NCBI RefSeq assembly: GCF_965228935.1
Contig: NZ_OZ245846.1
Coordinates: 5,518,001 to 5,582,000 of the forward strand
Direction: 5' to 3'
Length of the DNA stretch: 64,000 nt
Source of the DNA: Ulvibacterium sp965228935
Lineage (GTDB): Bacteria; Bacteroidota; Bacteroidia; Flavobacteriales; Flavobacteriaceae
The notes under the pieces are model-generated. The model made no database searches and was not told where the DNA came from. It saw nothing but the letters and a program-made list of their open reading frames with translations. Below are positions 44,476 through 53,004 of this stretch, one piece after another. A program made the position numbers and the translations under genes. Within the stretch, counting starts at the first letter, position 1; each line of letters opens with the position of its first letter.

Positions 44476-45657
44476 CTAATCGATATTGCCGCCCACGGGA
44501 AGGCCACTGGGTACGGACTGGGGAATCACTTTATCAAAACTATCATCGTTCAAGGTGTTCAAGAAGGAAATGATCAACGACATTTCCTTGACACTCAATT
44601 TCAGTTCACGAACAAAGGGGTCAAACTTTTCTTTGGGCACATGGGGATTTCGCTCCTTCCCATTGGCAATATCCTCATAAAATTCGAGTACGCGCTGCAA
44701 ACTCTTTAAACTACCATTATGCATGTACGGTGCCGTAAAGCGAAGATTGCGCAAGGTGGGGGTCCTAAAGGCAAAACTGTCCCCGATTCCCGCATCAGGA
44801 ACTTGCAGTTTCCTGTTTTCGGGCACCCCAAGGACATGCGGCTTGTAATCGGAGAACATAGGGCCGTTATGGCAATTGGCACAACCTACCTTTTTAAACA
44901 GTTCAAAGCCTTCTTGCTCCGAGATAAGAATGGCTTCCTTATCCCCCCGCATATATCGATCAAAACGGGAATTGTTGGTGACCAGACTACGTTCAAAGGC
45001 GGCAATGGCCTTTCCCAAGTTTTCTTTGGAAATGGCTTCGTTTTCCCCAAAGGCAAGCGTAAACATCCTTTGGTACTCCGGTATTTCCTTTAAGCGTTCC
45101 ACGACCACCTCCAATATTCCTTCCACGGAATGCCCACGACCTCTCATTTCCTCCAGGGCCTTTATCGGTTCCAACGCCTGCTTTTCCAAACTTTGTATCC
45201 GATCGTCCCAAAACATAGAGGCTTTTTTCGGCGTATAATTATTGTATACATCCATACCATTAAAGGCAGTATTAATAATGGTCTGTGCATTGCGTTTTAC
45301 AAAAGGGATGTCATTGGGAACATTAAACCTGCGCTTACTACCCAATCCATGGGCATTGGCACCCATGGAAATATCCAAAAACTCGGCGTAACCTGTATTC
45401 GGGTGATGGCAAGTGGCACAGGCCACATCCTTATTGCCCGAAAGGATGGGATCGTAAAAAAGAAGCTTCCCCAATTCTACTTTTTCCGGTGTGAGGGGAT
45501 TATCCTTAGGTGATCTGATCGTTTCCGGTAAAGCCGCAAACCGAACCACGGCCGCGGGCCTTTCTGAAGACCTTTTCCTTTTTATATTGGAATCCTTGCA
45601 CCCTGAAAGGAGTATTGCCCAAACCATAAAAAATGAACTGAAAGCAGCTTTTCCCAC
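44476..45657 (-). CDS. Di-haem cytochrome c peroxidase (MauG/CcpA family), lipoprotein
   Basis: Start is GTG at 45657, because a TAG lies three codons upstream and the frame leads directly into a lipobox (ILLSGC, Cys20). The 393 residues carry two haem c motifs, CATCH (80-84) and CANCH (about 256-260), and the family's GKLLFYDPILSG and FRTPTLRNLRFTAPYMHNGSL. It would reduce hydrogen peroxide in the periplasm using electrons from small cytochromes. A candidate -7 box with a weak Fnr-like site lies upstream. Confidence 0.94.
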   Translation of the reverse strand: MGKAAFSSFFMVWAILLSGCKDSNIKRKRSSERPAAVVRFAALPETIRSPKDNPLTPEKVELGKLLFYDPILSGNKDVACATCHHPNTGYAEFLDISMGANAHGLGSKRRFNVPNDIPFVKRNAQTIINTAFNGMDVYNNYTPKKASMFWDDRIQSLEKQALEPIKALEEMRGRGHSVEGILEVVVERLKEIPEYQRMFTLAFGENEAISKENLGKAIAAFERSLVTNNSRFDRYMRGDKEAILISEQEGFELFKKVGCANCHNGPMFSDYKPHVLGVPENRKLQVPDAGIGDSFAFRTPTLRNLRFTAPYMHNGSLKSLQRVLEFYEDIANGKERNPHVPKEKFDPFVRELKLSVKEMSLIISFLNTLNDDSFDKVIPQSVPSGLPVGGNID

Positions 45658-45705
45658 CTTGACCTATGAAGCATTGCCAACGAAAATAGTTAAAAATACC
45701 GGAAC

Positions 45706-45713
45706 CAAATCTA
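45706..45713 (-). promoter_or_regulatory. -7 box (TAGATTTG) of the peroxidase gene, with a weak Fnr-like site
   Basis: An exact TAnnTTTG match on the minus strand. The sequence centred 33 bases upstream (45736-45749) reads TTGAC-N4-ATAAT, a degenerate Fnr-like element. The spacing agrees with three stronger sites in the window, but the sequence match is only seven of ten. Confidence 0.4.
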
Positions 45714-45888
45714 AGGGCCATCAGGTTCAAAAAGTATTATCAGGGTCAAGACTTTAGTCAAGGACCTGTATCCCATAAAAAAGTCGTACAGGAGTTCTTT
45801 TCTTTGCCTAATGCCTTGTGGATAAATACCAAAAACAGTATATGTTAAGCTATGGTTTCATTTCCGTACCGTGCCCAGTCTTCTGAAA

Positions 45889-46479
45889 TCAATCATTCAA
45901 CTTCCCTAAAAACACGTTTACTTTGGGGTTTATCGGGTTACCCGCAATTCTACGAAGTGTAACTATCTGCCCGGCATGCCAAACGGCGTCCTCAATAGGT
46001 CCGTTGATCTGGTTCCAAATTGGAAATTCAGAAGTGCCCTTGGGCCGTACGAAAATGACTTTGTGCTCGACCAAGTCTTTCGTAGTTTTGAACAGGACAC
46101 TAGCCTCGGCCAGGTTTTCCAAAGTCTTTTTTCGTTTTTCATCAGTATTCATTGACGGTTGTTTCTCGGAGAAATCCCGCGGTCGTTTTTGGGCCGATCG
46201 TAAAACGGTCAATGAAAGATTGTACACATGATCCATAGTTTGGGCGATAGTACGGGCGTCATTGCCCGGTTGGTATTCCAATTCGTTCGGCGTAAGTCCT
46301 TCCGTGGCCCAATAGTAGCGAAAACCAAGCCCATCTATCATCCTGGAGACCACCGTACCGGCAGTGAACGTCTCAGGGGCATCCGGTATTGTGGCATAAG
46401 GAAGGGAATCGTTCATAGTATTCTGGGCGTTTAGAGTGATAGAGATGAAGGCGAGAAGCAAGGTCAAGGTCTTTTTCAT
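45889..46479 (-). CDS. DinB-like (YfiT/DUF664-type) protein with signal peptide
   Basis: The 196 residues start with a cleavable signal peptide (MKKTLTLLLAFISITLNAQ). A four-helix-bundle DinB-like domain follows, with putative metal histidines in QTMDHVYNLSL and DAVWHAGQIVTLRRIAGNP. The DinB superfamily includes thiol-dependent transferases and many uncharacterised exported members in Bacteroidota. It stands alone between the peroxidase and Crp/Fnr genes. Confidence 0.8.
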   Translation of the reverse strand: MKKTLTLLLAFISITLNAQNTMNDSLPYATIPDAPETFTAGTVVSRMIDGLGFRYYWATEGLTPNELEYQPGNDARTIAQTMDHVYNLSLTVLRSAQKRPRDFSEKQPSMNTDEKRKKTLENLAEASVLFKTTKDLVEHKVIFVRPKGTSEFPIWNQINGPIEDAVWHAGQIVTLRRIAGNPINPKVNVFLGKLND

Positions 46480-46609
46480 GGGAGAGTCTAGGGTTTTCTA
46501 AAAATTATACTTTGAGATTGTTTTGGCATATGTAAATTATTTTTTCCTGCCCTTCCGTCACCCCTTTTGTAAAGTATGGTGTCAGGCCCTGCCATGGCAG
46601 GTCGTATTA

Positions 46610-47245
46610 TTAAAGCTCCAATACCTCTATTTGGTTTCGGTGCATCTGTATTTTTCCTTCCTTTTCCAGTTTTTTCAACAATCGGGAAATAACCACTCTA
46701 GAAGTATTCAAGTCATACGCAATTTCCTGATGGGTGGTTGAGATAACCTCGTTATGGTTTACTTTGGCTTTGTCCTGTAAATGTTTTAGGAGTCGCTCAT
46801 CCATTCGCATAAAGGCCAAGGTATCCACAGTTTCCAGAAGCTCCTTTACCCGAATATGATAACTGTCCAGGATAAACTCGCGCCAACTTTGATATTTCGC
46901 CATCCAGATTTCCAGTTGTTCTACGGGAATCATGAAAAGTTCGGTATCCGTTTCCGCTACAGCTCGAATCTCACTTGTATTTTTACCCATGCAACAGGAA
47001 AAAGTCAAGGTACAGGTATCTCCCCTTTCAATATAATAGAGCACCAATTCGTCCCCTTTCTCATCTTCCCGAAGTATTTTGATCGCACCGTTGAGCAGCA
47101 ACGGCATATGGGTAATGGACTGGCCAATGTCCATTAAGAGTTCCCCTTCCCGTACTTTCTTATAAAAGGCTACTTCGCTAATCTCTTCGAGCAATTCCGG
47201 CTCAAAGAGATACCCGTAGTTTTGATGTAAGGCTTCGTTGATCAT
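46610..47245 (-). CDS. Crp/Fnr-family transcriptional regulator
   Basis: The 211 residues have an N-terminal cyclic-nucleotide-binding-type barrel (MDIGQSITHMPLLLNGAIKIL, about 39-59), a dimer helix, and a winged helix (about 145-205) with the recognition element STTHQEIAYDLNTSRVVISRLL. A Cys pair near residue 84 (TFSCCMG) might be redox-sensing. It is the only Crp/Fnr member in the window, and therefore the candidate for the palindromes at 40600, 42677 and 44449. It overlaps the aldose epimerase gene by four bases (ATGA). Confidence 0.92.
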   Translation of the reverse strand: MINEALHQNYGYLFEPELLEEISEVAFYKKVREGELLMDIGQSITHMPLLLNGAIKILREDEKGDELVLYYIERGDTCTLTFSCCMGKNTSEIRAVAETDTELFMIPVEQLEIWMAKYQSWREFILDSYHIRVKELLETVDTLAFMRMDERLLKHLQDKAKVNHNEVISTTHQEIAYDLNTSRVVISRLLKKLEKEGKIQMHRNQIEVLEL

Positions 47246-48018
47246 ATCGGAACTATAGCTATTTTAAATTCCTTTTTTTTACCGTTTAGGTGATAAAATC
47301 CTTGATGTAAATCTTTCTGATCCACAGCATAGGGGTAAAATGTAATGGGTTCTATGCAAACCATATTCGGAACCTCCGTCCATAACATAAAATGTTCGAA
47401 GCCCTGGGTCTTGATGCGTAATCCCCTCACATCTTTTAGAATGATTTCGTTACGGTCGGGAACTTGTAATGCCCTGCTCCCAACAGCCAGGATTTCAGGT
47501 AACGTAATGACCTTGGTGCCTGTATTTATTGTTGGGGTCTTTGAATACAATTTAAAGGCAGGATGATAGCCCAACATAAACGGCATAGCCGCATCTCCGG
47601 AAATTGCAAAAGTGATTTCCAATCCCTTGTCAGTAAGTGCAAAGTGCTTCTCAAATTGAAAATTATAGGGCCAGGACAGCTTTGCCTCGCTGGATTTTTT
47701 CGGGTATTTTGAATTCTTGACCATGGCACCCGCCACATATTCTTTTTTGAACAGCGCCTTGGCATCGGATTGGGAACCTAGGCTATATTCCATTTCCCGA
47801 AGCAATCCGTGTTGGTCTTGTACCGCTTCGCCCTTAGGGGTGGTAACTTTAAAACCCGCTTCCGCCGTAGGTCCGATTATAGGAAACATCTCGGTATCGG
47901 AGCTTCTCCAACCGGGACTTCCCTTTTGATGGATGAATTCATGACCATCCACCTCATAACCTATGAGTTCCCCGGCATCGATTTTGGCCCGTTGGTTTTC
48001 GAATTGTAGCTGGATCAT
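47242..48018 (-). CDS. Aldose 1-epimerase-like protein
   Basis: The 258 residues are all-beta and match the galactose mutarotase-like fold: HQKGSPGWRSSDTEMFPIIG (about 30-49), the QDQHGLLREMEY histidine, LGYHPAFKLY (the catalytic-type histidine) and ITFYPYAV. Such enzymes interconvert sugar anomers; this smaller branch may act on a hexose-6-phosphate or another sugar. Its stop overlaps the Crp/Fnr start and it starts 3 bases after the M20 peptidase gene ends. Confidence 0.85.
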   Translation of the reverse strand: MIQLQFENQRAKIDAGELIGYEVDGHEFIHQKGSPGWRSSDTEMFPIIGPTAEAGFKVTTPKGEAVQDQHGLLREMEYSLGSQSDAKALFKKEYVAGAMVKNSKYPKKSSEAKLSWPYNFQFEKHFALTDKGLEITFAISGDAAMPFMLGYHPAFKLYSKTPTINTGTKVITLPEILAVGSRALQVPDRNEIILKDVRGLRIKTQGFEHFMLWTEVPNMVCIEPITFYPYAVDQKDLHQGFYHLNGKKKEFKIAIVPI

Positions 48019-48020
48019 GG

Positions 48021-49319
48021 TTACTGGTTTATTAGCCTATAGATTAAAATTGCCGTGCGTTTGGTCAAGGCCTCGATCGTATTTAGGTTTACCGTTTCCT
48101 CAGGGGTGTGTGCCCCGGAGCCCATAGTGCCCAAACCGTCCAAACAATCCAGATATTCCGCAACAAAGGAGGTATCCGCGGCTCCGCGTTTTCCGGGATC
48201 ATAGGCCAACACTTCACCTTGGCCCAAATCCAAGCTCACCTGGTTCAATTGCTGCAAGAGTTTTTGGTTTCCCTTGGTAGGTTCCATGGCCGGATAACTA
48301 TCGGTAAAGCTAATTTCGGCTGTAGTCTTGGGCAAGTGGTTGGCAACAATTTCACGCATTTTACTCCGTGCCCTTTCCTTTTGTTCCTCGGACATAAACC
48401 GGAGCCCTCCCTTGACCATGGCGGTCTGTGCTACCACGTTACTTTTGCCAAAGGCATCGCCCTTACCCGTTTTTATATCATAATCAATAAAGGTGCCCCC
48501 CAGTAAAACCCCTGGATTAAAGGTGAGGTATTGTTCCCCTCTAACCTGATCATAAAACGCATTCAGGATACGGGACATCTCAAAAATGGCCCCGGCCCCG
48601 GTTCTTTCACTAAAGACACCTGAGGAATGGGCCCGTTGGCCCGTAGTTTTTAATTCCCAACCCGAGGCTCCTCTACGGGCTACGGTTGCATAATTAAATC
48701 CTGTGGAAGTTTCAAACCCTAAGGCGATATCACTACGTTTTGCGGCCTCTATCAAGTCCTTTCGACTGATTTCCAAGGGCTTTCCGGTACTTTCCTCATC
48801 ACCAGTAAATGCCACAATTATTTGGGCATCGTTCAATAACCCGTTTTCCTTTAAGGCCTTTAAGGCATAAAGAACAATAACATTGCCCCCCTTCATATCA
48901 TTGCCACCCGGTGCATGGGCAATGCTATCATTGACCATTGTAAACGTCTGAAAGGGGCTATCCTCTTCGAATACTGTATCCAAGTGGCCTATCAAAAGTA
49001 GTTTTTTGCCCTGGTTTCCCGAGGTTTCCGCGAACAAATGTCCCGCACGGTTCATCTCGTTCGGCATGGAAATCCAAGTGGTCTTAAAACCCAAGGCATC
49101 AAATTCATTCTGAAAAACTTCGCCTACCTTTTTAACACCTTCTAAATTGAGGGTGCCACTATTGATGTTGACCACTTTTTCCAAAAAATCGATAGCAGCG
49201 GTGTTGTTCCTTTCAACCGAGGCGATGATTTTCTTTTCGGTTCTTTTGAGCTTTTGGGAATGTAGGGCAAGACTCAAAAATCCCAAAAGCAACAGCAAGG
49301 GATAACCTCTAATTTTCAT
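48021..49319 (-). CDS. M20-family metallopeptidase (carboxypeptidase G2-like), exported
   Basis: The 432 residues have a signal peptide (up to LALHSQ, about residue 22) and the M20 zinc motifs: LIGHLDTVFE (His and Asp ligand region, about 109-118), APGGNDMKGG (bridging Asp, about 134-143), and FTGDEESTGKPLE with the catalytic Glu and zinc-binding Glu. A later GSGAHTPEE gives the last histidine. The length is normal. It cleaves a C-terminal amino acid or acylated amino acid in the periplasm. Confidence 0.92.
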   Translation of the reverse strand: MKIRGYPLLLLLGFLSLALHSQKLKRTEKKIIASVERNNTAAIDFLEKVVNINSGTLNLEGVKKVGEVFQNEFDALGFKTTWISMPNEMNRAGHLFAETSGNQGKKLLLIGHLDTVFEEDSPFQTFTMVNDSIAHAPGGNDMKGGNVIVLYALKALKENGLLNDAQIIVAFTGDEESTGKPLEISRKDLIEAAKRSDIALGFETSTGFNYATVARRGASGWELKTTGQRAHSSGVFSERTGAGAIFEMSRILNAFYDQVRGEQYLTFNPGVLLGGTFIDYDIKTGKGDAFGKSNVVAQTAMVKGGLRFMSEEQKERARSKMREIVANHLPKTTAEISFTDSYPAMEPTKGNQKLLQQLNQVSLDLGQGEVLAYDPGKRGAADTSFVAEYLDCLDGLGTMGSGAHTPEETVNLNTIEALTKRTAILIYRLINQ

Positions 49320-49349
49320 ACACGAATTTTGTTTTTCAAGATACCAAAA

Positions 49350-50330
49350 CTAATCCAAAAAACCCTGCCCGCGCATCCAATCATCATTGAACATTTTGGC
49401 CACATAACGACTTCCGTGATCATGGAAAAGAACTACCACCACATCACCTTTCTTAAAGTGCTCCTTAAGCTGTAGAACGCCCTTAATGGCCGCTCCAGCG
49501 GAATTCCCCAAGAACATGGCCTCTTCCTTGGCCAAGCGCTGTGTATAGACCGCGGCATCCTTATCGGTTACCTTGGTAAAACCATCAATGATGTCGAAGT
49601 CGACATTTTTAGGTAAGATGTCCTCTCCTATGCCCTCGGTAACATAGGGATAGATTTCGTTTTTATCGAAAATACCCGTTTCATGATACTTTTTGAAAAC
49701 GGAACCGTAGGTATCCACGCCCCAAACCTTGATATTGGGATTTTTGGATTTTAGATATTTCCCCACCCCGGAAATGGTTCCTCCGGTACCAACACCCACC
49801 ACAAAATGAGTGACAGTTCCCTGGGTCTGTTCCCAAATTTCCGGGCCGGTACTTTCAAAATGCGCCTTGGTATTGGAGGGGTTATCATATTGGTTTACAT
49901 ACCAGGCATTCGGGATTTCCTCCGCTAATCGCCTGGCCGTGGAATAGTAGCTTCTGGAATCATCCGGTTCTACGTCAGTGGGGCAAACATGTACCTCACT
50001 GCCCATGGCCTTTAGTATATCCACTTTTTCCTTGGATTGCTTGTCCGTAGTGACGCATATGAGGCGATACCCCTTGACGGTCGCCGCCAAGGCCAACCCC
50101 ATTCCCGTATTTCCCGAGGTACCTTCAACTATGGTACCCCCAGGCTTTAAGAGTCCGGAAGATTCGGCGTCCTCGATCATCTTGAGGGCCATCCGATCCT
50201 TTACCGAATTCCCGGGGTTAAACGTTTCGTATTTGGCCAATACCAGACAAGGTAGTTCGGCGGTAAGTCTATTGATCTTTACCAAAGGGGTATTCCCTAT
50301 GGTATCGAGTATGTTTTTGGCGTATTCCAT
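49350..50330 (-). CDS. Cysteine synthase / cystathionine beta-synthase-like PLP enzyme
   Basis: The 326 residues match fold-type II PLP enzymes: GNTPLVKINRL (12-22), the PLP lysine K44 in NPGNSVKDRMA, EGTSGNTGMGLALAA (70-84), VGTGGTISGVGKYLK and a C-terminal LFHDHGSRYVAK. The DHGSRY ending is closer to cystathionine beta-synthase (without regulatory domain) than to CysK. It replaces the beta substituent of a serine derivative with a sulfur nucleophile. Upstream lies a hexamer-repeat patch. Confidence 0.9.
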   Translation of the reverse strand: MEYAKNILDTIGNTPLVKINRLTAELPCLVLAKYETFNPGNSVKDRMALKMIEDAESSGLLKPGGTIVEGTSGNTGMGLALAATVKGYRLICVTTDKQSKEKVDILKAMGSEVHVCPTDVEPDDSRSYYSTARRLAEEIPNAWYVNQYDNPSNTKAHFESTGPEIWEQTQGTVTHFVVGVGTGGTISGVGKYLKSKNPNIKVWGVDTYGSVFKKYHETGIFDKNEIYPYVTEGIGEDILPKNVDFDIIDGFTKVTDKDAAVYTQRLAKEEAMFLGNSAGAAIKGVLQLKEHFKKGDVVVVLFHDHGSRYVAKMFNDDWMRGQGFLD

Positions 50331-50357
50331 AGCGGGGCTAAAGATAAGCAGAACCTA

Positions 50358-50453
50358 TTCAAGCTCAAACACAAATGTCAAATTCAAATTCAAATTCAAG
50401 CTCAAATACAAATGTCAAAATCAAATTCAAATTCAAGTTCAAATTCAAGTTCG
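50358..50453. repeat. Imperfect hexamer repeat tract (TTCAAA/TTCAAG type)
   Basis: About 96 bases of TTCAAA, TTCAAG and TCAAAT units between the cysteine-synthase-like gene and the FtsX-like permease gene. Inside it a longer unit of about 38 bases, beginning TTCAAGCTCAAA, occurs twice with few changes. Read as protein on the plus strand it would give alternating Lys/Phe, so it is not a real gene. A shorter relative lies at 61638-61678. Confidence 0.75.
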
Positions 50454-50490
50454 TCCTAAGCAGTATCGGGTCAAATCCCAAAACTCATAA

Positions 50491-51732
50491 CTATTCAAAC
50501 TGTATCGCCTTTACCGGAGTAATTTTCGTAATGGCGTAGGAAGGCAATAAAAGCATCAGGAGGCACAATACCAGTACCCCGAAATTTAAAAGTAGTATTG
50601 TTGGCAGATCTATGTGAACGGGAATGTATTCTATATAGTATTCCTCTGGATTGGGAAACTTGAAGACCATAAACTTGTGCTGTATCCACAACAGACTTAA
50701 ACCTATGGTATTTCCCCAGAGTAGACCTACCGCGATCAAATAGGCGGCATTGTACAGAAAGACCTTTCGTATACTCCAATTGGGAGACCCCAAGGCCTTC
50801 AAAATACCTATCATTTGGGTACGTTCCAGAATTAAGACCAAAAGGGCCGTGATCATATTGATACCACCTACGATAATCATAATACCTATGATCAGGGCAA
50901 TATTGAAATCGAAAAGACCGATCCATTCAAAAATCTTAAAATATTTACTGGTGATGGTCTGTGTATCCAGGTTCGAAAGGGTCTTGCCATATATTTCGCT
51001 GGCCTTTGCATCAATATCATCAAAGCTATCCAGAAAAATTTCAAAATTTCCCACTTGGTTCTCCGTCCATTTGTTCATGCGCTGAATATGGCGGATATCC
51101 ACAAAGACATACTTGCTATCTATTTCCTCAAAACCACTGTCGTAAATCCCGGTTATCTTAAACCTACGTTGATTTGGAGTTTTGGAGGCATCCCCGTCCT
51201 TTAAAAAAAAGGCAAAAAAAGAATCCCCTATTTCAAATCGCAATCGGCTGGCCATTCGGCGCGAAAGCAATACCTCATCATTCAGTTTGCCCGTAAAGTC
51301 GGGTAACCGACCCTCTACCAAGTATTCCTTAAAAACGTCCCAATTGTAATCATCACCAACGCCCTTTGCTATAATTCCCTCAAAGGTTTCCTCTGTGCGA
51401 ATGATTCCTCCCTTGCTGGCCACGGCCTGCACATGCGAAATTCCTTCGACCGATTTAAACTCCGGATAAAAGTCCTGCTCCAGGGAAACAGGGACCACGG
51501 AAACCTCGGAGTTGTTGTTGTCGTAATTGTATATTTGGACGTGACCGTTGAAAGCCGAGACCTTCTCACGAATTTTTTCCTTAAGCCCCTGCCCTGTAGC
51601 AATGGCAATCAACATCATAAGGATACCCAGAGCGATTGCGGCTATCGCTATTTTTATTATCGGTGCGGAAATACTAACTTTATGTTCCTTACCGGTAATG
51701 AGCCTTTTGGCAATGAAATATTCAAAATTCAA
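50491..51732 (-). CDS. LolC/LolE-type ABC transporter permease (FtsX family)
   Basis: The 413 residues have one N-terminal helix (about 25-48, IAIAAIALGILMMLIAIATG), a periplasmic MacB-like domain, and three C-terminal helices, the usual FtsX layout (PIKA-like end KITPVKAIQFE). The start is TTG at 51732, which gives MNFEYFIAKRL, the usual beginning of this subfamily; no in-frame ATG lies upstream before a stop. The ATP-binding partner is not adjacent. It likely releases lipoproteins from the inner membrane. Confidence 0.92.
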   Translation of the reverse strand: MNFEYFIAKRLITGKEHKVSISAPIIKIAIAAIALGILMMLIAIATGQGLKEKIREKVSAFNGHVQIYNYDNNNSEVSVVPVSLEQDFYPEFKSVEGISHVQAVASKGGIIRTEETFEGIIAKGVGDDYNWDVFKEYLVEGRLPDFTGKLNDEVLLSRRMASRLRFEIGDSFFAFFLKDGDASKTPNQRRFKITGIYDSGFEEIDSKYVFVDIRHIQRMNKWTENQVGNFEIFLDSFDDIDAKASEIYGKTLSNLDTQTITSKYFKIFEWIGLFDFNIALIIGIMIIVGGINMITALLVLILERTQMIGILKALGSPNWSIRKVFLYNAAYLIAVGLLWGNTIGLSLLWIQHKFMVFKFPNPEEYYIEYIPVHIDLPTILLLNFGVLVLCLLMLLLPSYAITKITPVKAIQFE

Positions 51733-51735
51733 AAG

Positions 51736-52989
51736 ATGGTGATTTTCTCCAATCTCAAAAATACATTTTTATTGTGGTTTTTGATTATCTCGTCCTGCGG
51801 AAACGTGGACAAGTCCCAGAAGTCCACATCGGATGAAACAGCTCTGAAAAATGCATCCGATCAAATACCTCCCGTTGTGGTAGGAGCGAATAGGACCGAA
51901 AAATATCTCCCATTGCTGCAAGAAAAAAAAGTGGCCGTGGTTGCCAATCAGACCAGTGTATTGTTCAAAGGGACAAAGGACGAAAATACAAAACCCTATG
52001 TCCATTTAGTGGATTCCTTACTTGCACTCGGGATCGAAATCCAAAAGGTATTTGCTCCGGAACATGGTTTTCGAGGTCAGGCGGATGCCGGGGAGAAGGT
52101 AAAGGATGGTGTGGATACCAAAACCGGGCTGCCCCTAATTTCTCTATACGGAAAAAATCGAAAGCCTTCCGCGGAACATCTGGAAAACTTGGATATTGTC
52201 CTTTTTGATATTCAGGATGTAGGGGTACGATTTTATACCTATATCGCTACATTACAGTTGGTCATGGAAGCTTGTGCGGAGAATGGCATTCCCTTGATTG
52301 TCCTGGATAGACCCAATCCCAATGGGCACTATGTGGACGGCCCCACTATGGAAGCGGAACATACCGGTTTTTTGGGCATGACCGAAATCCCCTTGGTCTA
52401 TGGTATGAGCATCGGTGAGTATTCAAAAATGATCAATGGGGAGGGATGGCTTGCCAATGGCACAAGCGCAGACCTTACCGTTATTCCCTTGGAAAACTAT
52501 ACCCATCAGACGGCATATAGTCTTCCTATCCGTCCCTCGCCCAACCTACCCAACGATACGGCCATTAACCTTTATCCCAGTCTCGGACTTTTTGAGGGCA
52601 CCAACATCAATGCCGGAAGAGGAACCGAATTTCAATTTCAACGGTACGGCGCCTCCTTTTTGGACAAGTCACAATACAGCTTTAAATATTGGCCAAGACC
52701 TAATTTCGGTTCCAAAAACCCCAAGGAAAATGGGGAAGTCTGTTACGGAAAGGACTTATCCCAACAGCCTAGAATGAACGAGGTTTCCTTACAATGGCTC
52801 CTAGACGCCTATATGAATGCCGAAGACAAAGATAGAGTGTTCAATACCAATGGTTTCACCAAACATGCCGGGACGGAAACATTGCAGCAACAAATCGTTG
52901 CCGGGCGCACCGAGGAGGAAATAAAGGCAGGCTGGCAACCTAATCTGAAAAAGTTCAAGGAAATCAGAAAAAAATACCTGATTTATTAA
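51736..52989 (+). CDS. DUF1343 lipoprotein (NamZ-like exo-muramidase candidate)
   Basis: The ATG at 51736 is followed by a signal peptide with lipobox Cys21 (LIISSC); a longer upstream frame (from 51433) runs antisense through the permease gene and is rejected. The 417 residues carry VAVVANQTSV, FAPEHGFRG (the E-H-G-F-R-G signature, about 107-115), GLPLISLYGK, FDIQDVGVRFYTYI and LDRPNPNGH, all typical of DUF1343. The family includes exo-beta-N-acetylmuramidases used in cell-wall recycling. Only 3 bases separate its start from the divergent permease start. Confidence 0.92.
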   Translation: MVIFSNLKNTFLLWFLIISSCGNVDKSQKSTSDETALKNASDQIPPVVVGANRTEKYLPLLQEKKVAVVANQTSVLFKGTKDENTKPYVHLVDSLLALGIEIQKVFAPEHGFRGQADAGEKVKDGVDTKTGLPLISLYGKNRKPSAEHLENLDIVLFDIQDVGVRFYTYIATLQLVMEACAENGIPLIVLDRPNPNGHYVDGPTMEAEHTGFLGMTEIPLVYGMSIGEYSKMINGEGWLANGTSADLTVIPLENYTHQTAYSLPIRPSPNLPNDTAINLYPSLGLFEGTNINAGRGTEFQFQRYGASFLDKSQYSFKYWPRPNFGSKNPKENGEVCYGKDLSQQPRMNEVSLQWLLDAYMNAEDKDRVFNTNGFTKHAGTETLQQQIVAGRTEEEIKAGWQPNLKKFKEIRKKYLIY

Positions 52990-53004
52990 AACTTGGTTTT
53001 TTTC

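Noticed and set aside
45763..45805. CCTGTA/TACAGG inverted repeat upstream of the peroxidase gene
   Set aside because: Arms are only 6 bases and the spacer is long; no promoter element is placed sensibly relative to it.
50358..50453. Repeat tract as a CRISPR array
   Set aside because: Units are 6 bases and imperfect, there are no unique spacers, and no cas genes are visible.
49978..50490. 170-residue plus-strand ORF with Lys/Phe and Gln/Ile runs
   Set aside because: It lies antisense to the cysteine-synthase-like gene and its end is only the translated hexamer repeat.
51433..51735. A 101-residue N-terminal extension of the DUF1343 lipoprotein
   Set aside because: It would run antisense through the permease gene and put the signal peptide in the middle of the protein.
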